From Thermoplasmata archaeon (lineage in GTDB: Archaea > Thermoplasmatota > Thermoplasmata > Thermoplasmatales > GCA-001856825), in NCBI GenBank assembly GCA_021792355.1, contig JAJYUV010000003.1, forward strand, positions 62,001 to 126,000: 64,000 nt of DNA, read 5' to 3'. Of the stretch, positions 62,271 through 64,000 are shown piece by piece (position 1 is the stretch's first letter; every line of letters begins with the position of its first letter). Both the position numbers and the translations under genes were made by a program. Under the pieces are notes generated by a model. That model was not told where the DNA came from. It searched no databases and saw only the letters and a list, made by a program, of their open reading frames with translations.

Positions 62271-62395
62271 CCGTTAGGTATTTCGGAGACGTTTAAAAAG
62301 TGCACTGTTCTAAGAACCCAAAGACTCCTTCTCAACAAGGGCATAGCAAGCAAAGAATAATAATATCTTAGATATTGCCCTTAGAACTAAAGCAT

Positions 62396-62470
62396 GGGCC
62401 CGTGGCCTAGTCTGGATAAGGCATTGGCCTTCTAAGCCAATGATCCGGGGTTCAAATCCCCGCGGGCCCG
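62396..62470 (+). tRNA. tRNA-Arg (anticodon TCT)
   Basis: A cloverleaf is present: acceptor GGGCCCG/CGGGCCC with G discriminator, D arm GCC..GGC, anticodon stem TTGGC/GCCAA with loop CTTCTAA (anticodon TCT, arginine AGA), T arm CGGGG/CCCCG with TTCAAAT. No intron and no CCA. The sequence just downstream is AT-rich. Confidence 0.96.
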
Positions 62471-62576
62471 TCATCATTTTGTAATCGAATCCCTAATTTT
62501 TCGATTGAAAGTATTTAAAGAAAATACGTTTTCAATAATATATAAATATGCGAATATGAAAAATATAATTTTGAGG

Positions 62577-63578
62577 TTAAGACTTGGATTTATTTGGATC
62601 TGTTTGGAGGTCTTTCACTTCCAATATTTCTGCTCTCCAGGTTTCAAGTGGAAATAGAGTCTCTTCCAGAACACCACCTAATTGATCCCATGTTCTTCCG
62701 TTTTCAAATCCATTTGCGCCCCTCACAAGGCCCGCGGTCCCCAGCATGCATGCTTCCTTCTTGAATTGTTTGTCTCCAGAGAGATAGGTTTCAAGATCCA
62801 GGTTTCCATACCAAAAATTGTTGAACCATGCATTAAGAGCAATTCTTTGAGAAGTGGATGTTTCGCTCAAGATTCCTTCTCCCTGGTCGTAATTTATTTT
62901 AAAGAATGTGAATAGATTGATATATTGACGGATCTCGCCATTTAATGAGATTAACAGAGCAGTCGGAAAGTCATATTCTCTAAGACCATTCTCATACTTG
63001 CTAGGACCTTGATTAGGAAAATATTTCCTGAAAAAAGATGAAACTCTAAGAGGATTTTTTTGGTGAACGTATTTCTTGATTTCAGCCACGTCCCTTATTT
63101 TGAGTGGATATTTCTCTTCATCCCACAGCTCGAGGTCATAGACGATATCCAATATGCAGCTATACCACTTCTTTTCAAAGAATGGTGACCCTATAAATTT
63201 CTCCAGTCTGCTATACTCTTGCGGATCACTTGTTTTGGCCCTTTCTGCGTCTAGAATAAAATTGAAGATTTGTGATAGATCGTAGATGTCGTTACAGTTG
63301 AGGCGGTAGGCACGCTTGAAGAATATCCCTTCCCCGATGCTCGTTTGTTCAATCAATCCATCTCTTTTCAATTCAGATAGTGATTTCTCCATTATTCCTA
63401 TTCCATTACTCTCTTTACTGTTTAGCCTTTCAGAAAGGAATTTCTTCTTATCTCTTACCTCTGTTCCCCCTCCGGAGTTGGAGATCAAGAAGTCCTCGCG
63501 TTTGTGCAGTCCGTTTTCGTTCTCTGCTAGAGCTAAAATGATTTCGACCTTAGTATGAGAAGAACCTCTCTTATCCAT
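62577..63578 (-). CDS. winged-helix-like protein, unknown family
   Basis: The 333-residue protein starts with a probable helix-turn-helix region (EIILALAENENGLHKREDFLI ... MEKSLSELKRDGLIEQTSIGEGIFFKRAYRL, about 12-95), followed by a helical domain with many aromatic residues. I do not recognise a family. It lies about 100 bases beyond tRNA-Arg in AT-rich sequence, and the following genes are also unfamiliar, which fits accessory DNA, though this is not shown. Confidence 0.65.
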   Translation of the reverse strand: MDKRGSSHTKVEIILALAENENGLHKREDFLISNSGGGTEVRDKKKFLSERLNSKESNGIGIMEKSLSELKRDGLIEQTSIGEGIFFKRAYRLNCNDIYDLSQIFNFILDAERAKTSDPQEYSRLEKFIGSPFFEKKWYSCILDIVYDLELWDEEKYPLKIRDVAEIKKYVHQKNPLRVSSFFRKYFPNQGPSKYENGLREYDFPTALLISLNGEIRQYINLFTFFKINYDQGEGILSETSTSQRIALNAWFNNFWYGNLDLETYLSGDKQFKKEACMLGTAGLVRGANGFENGRTWDQLGGVLEETLFPLETWRAEILEVKDLQTDPNKSKS

Positions 63579-63661
63579 TGATTAGTCATTGTTTAATAGT
63601 ATATATAACCTTACTTATCTCTCTTCAAATGAGTTAGTATAATTAAGCTAAATAACCTATC

Positions 63662-63850
63662 ATGGAACTGGAAAGGAGTAGACTGCTCAGAATGCGAGCT
63701 AAGATTGTCAAGCTCGGAAATACCATATATGTACATCTTTCCCCCTTAATTTTGGAAGACATAAACGCGAACCCAGGAGATCTTTGCTATATAGAAGAAC
63801 AAGTGGACGGATCGCTTCGTTTAGAGGTTGTTGAGCGGAGGGGGAAATGA
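63662..63850 (+). CDS. AbrB/SpoVT-like small DNA-binding protein
   Basis: The 62-residue protein has MRAKIVKLGNTIYVHLSPLIL followed by NPGDLCYIEEQVDGSLRLEVV, the swapped-hairpin AbrB fold pattern used by antitoxins and small regulators. The ATG at 63692 would give the core alone; the ATG at 63662 is the first in frame. Its stop overlaps the start of the next gene, so the two are coupled. Confidence 0.65.
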   Translation: MELERSRLLRMRAKIVKLGNTIYVHLSPLILEDINANPGDLCYIEEQVDGSLRLEVVERRGK

Positions 63851-64000
63851 CTGACACAAAGCCACTGAAACAGATAGCAATTCGAATGGAAGACTCTCCA
63901 GTTAAACAGTTGGTCCTAAGTCTGCCGGATGAGATCAGCAAAGAGGATCTGCTTTCAAAATTTGACCTTATCCTACAATTTCTGGGAACCGGAAAGAAGG
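63847..64000 (+). CDS. partial protein of unknown family, continues past window
   Basis: An ATG at 63847 overlaps the AbrB-like stop (ATGA) and opens a frame of at least 51 residues to the window end. The visible part has alternating hydrophobic residues with LVLSLPDEISKEDLL and no diagnostic motif. The coupling suggests a partner to the AbrB-like protein, such as a toxin or a regulated enzyme, but this cannot be tested from the piece visible. Confidence 0.5.
   Translation, partial: MTDTKPLKQIAIRMEDSPVKQLVLSLPDEISKEDLLSKFDLILQFLGTGKK

Overview
The window reads as a chromosomal segment of a heterotrophic euryarchaeon, most likely in or near the Thermoplasmatales. This is inferred from gene content and not from any database match. 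Archaeal markers are NAC, a class I CCA-adding enzyme, a short 214-residue triosephosphate isomerase, archaeosine synthase, a Nep1-type methyltransferase, UPF0147, a type A RNase P RNA with an archaeal TATA promoter, class III-type pilin N-termini, and tRNAs with no encoded CCA. Many genes have a TATA-like box about 25 bases before the start codon with no leader. Others carry GGTGAT-type ribosome binding sites close to ATG, and this was used to trim several starts.

Layout. 1-6.1 kb holds housekeeping genes: archaeosine synthase, a tandem ribbon-helix-helix regulator with a degenerate FtsZ-like protein, NAC, CCA enzyme, triosephosphate isomerase, peroxiredoxin and a frameshifted thioesterase. 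6.4-25.3 kb is a dense fatty-acid catabolism region: two thiolases, a DUF35 partner, three acyl-CoA dehydrogenases, an acyl-CoA ligase, a fused hydroxyacyl-CoA dehydrogenase/enoyl-CoA hydratase, an SCP2 protein, ETF alpha and beta, a membrane ETF:quinone oxidoreductase, and an MMPL transporter. 25.4-37 kb has a TatD-like hydrolase, a PadR-MFS-surface protein operon, aconitase and both methylmalonyl-CoA mutase subunits. Together these genes would activate acyl chains, oxidise them, pass electrons to the quinone pool, and route propionyl-derived carbon into the citric acid cycle.

37-52.5 kb is an accessory region and holds the most unusual signal. A three-gene module occurs twice, in opposite orientation: a 31-33 residue hydrophobic peptide, then a zinc-ribbon/winged-helix protein of about 320 residues (family A), then a second one (family B). 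Both peptide genes have the same promoter layout: a GTTAGAA-N5-TTCTAAC palindrome, a TATA-like box, and a start codon 61-62 bases from the palindrome centre. A probable structured RNA lies upstream of the second copy. Between the copies are a pilin, an ornithine cyclodeaminase-like enzyme, an FAD oxidoreductase, an esterase, a MarR-MFS pair, an eIF2B-like protein and a COG1058 protein. I recognise no described system with this arrangement.

52.6-64 kb returns to housekeeping: tRNA-Arg(GCG) overlapped by a Pcc1-like gene, a pseudo-GTPase related to SelB/EF-Tu, a PadR-ABC exporter, an Mrp ATPase, a surface protein, Nep1, PurD, ScpB, RNase P RNA, a phosphoglycerate mutase family protein and tRNA-Arg(TCT). 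The last 1.5 kb, beyond that tRNA, is AT-rich and carries unrecognised genes.
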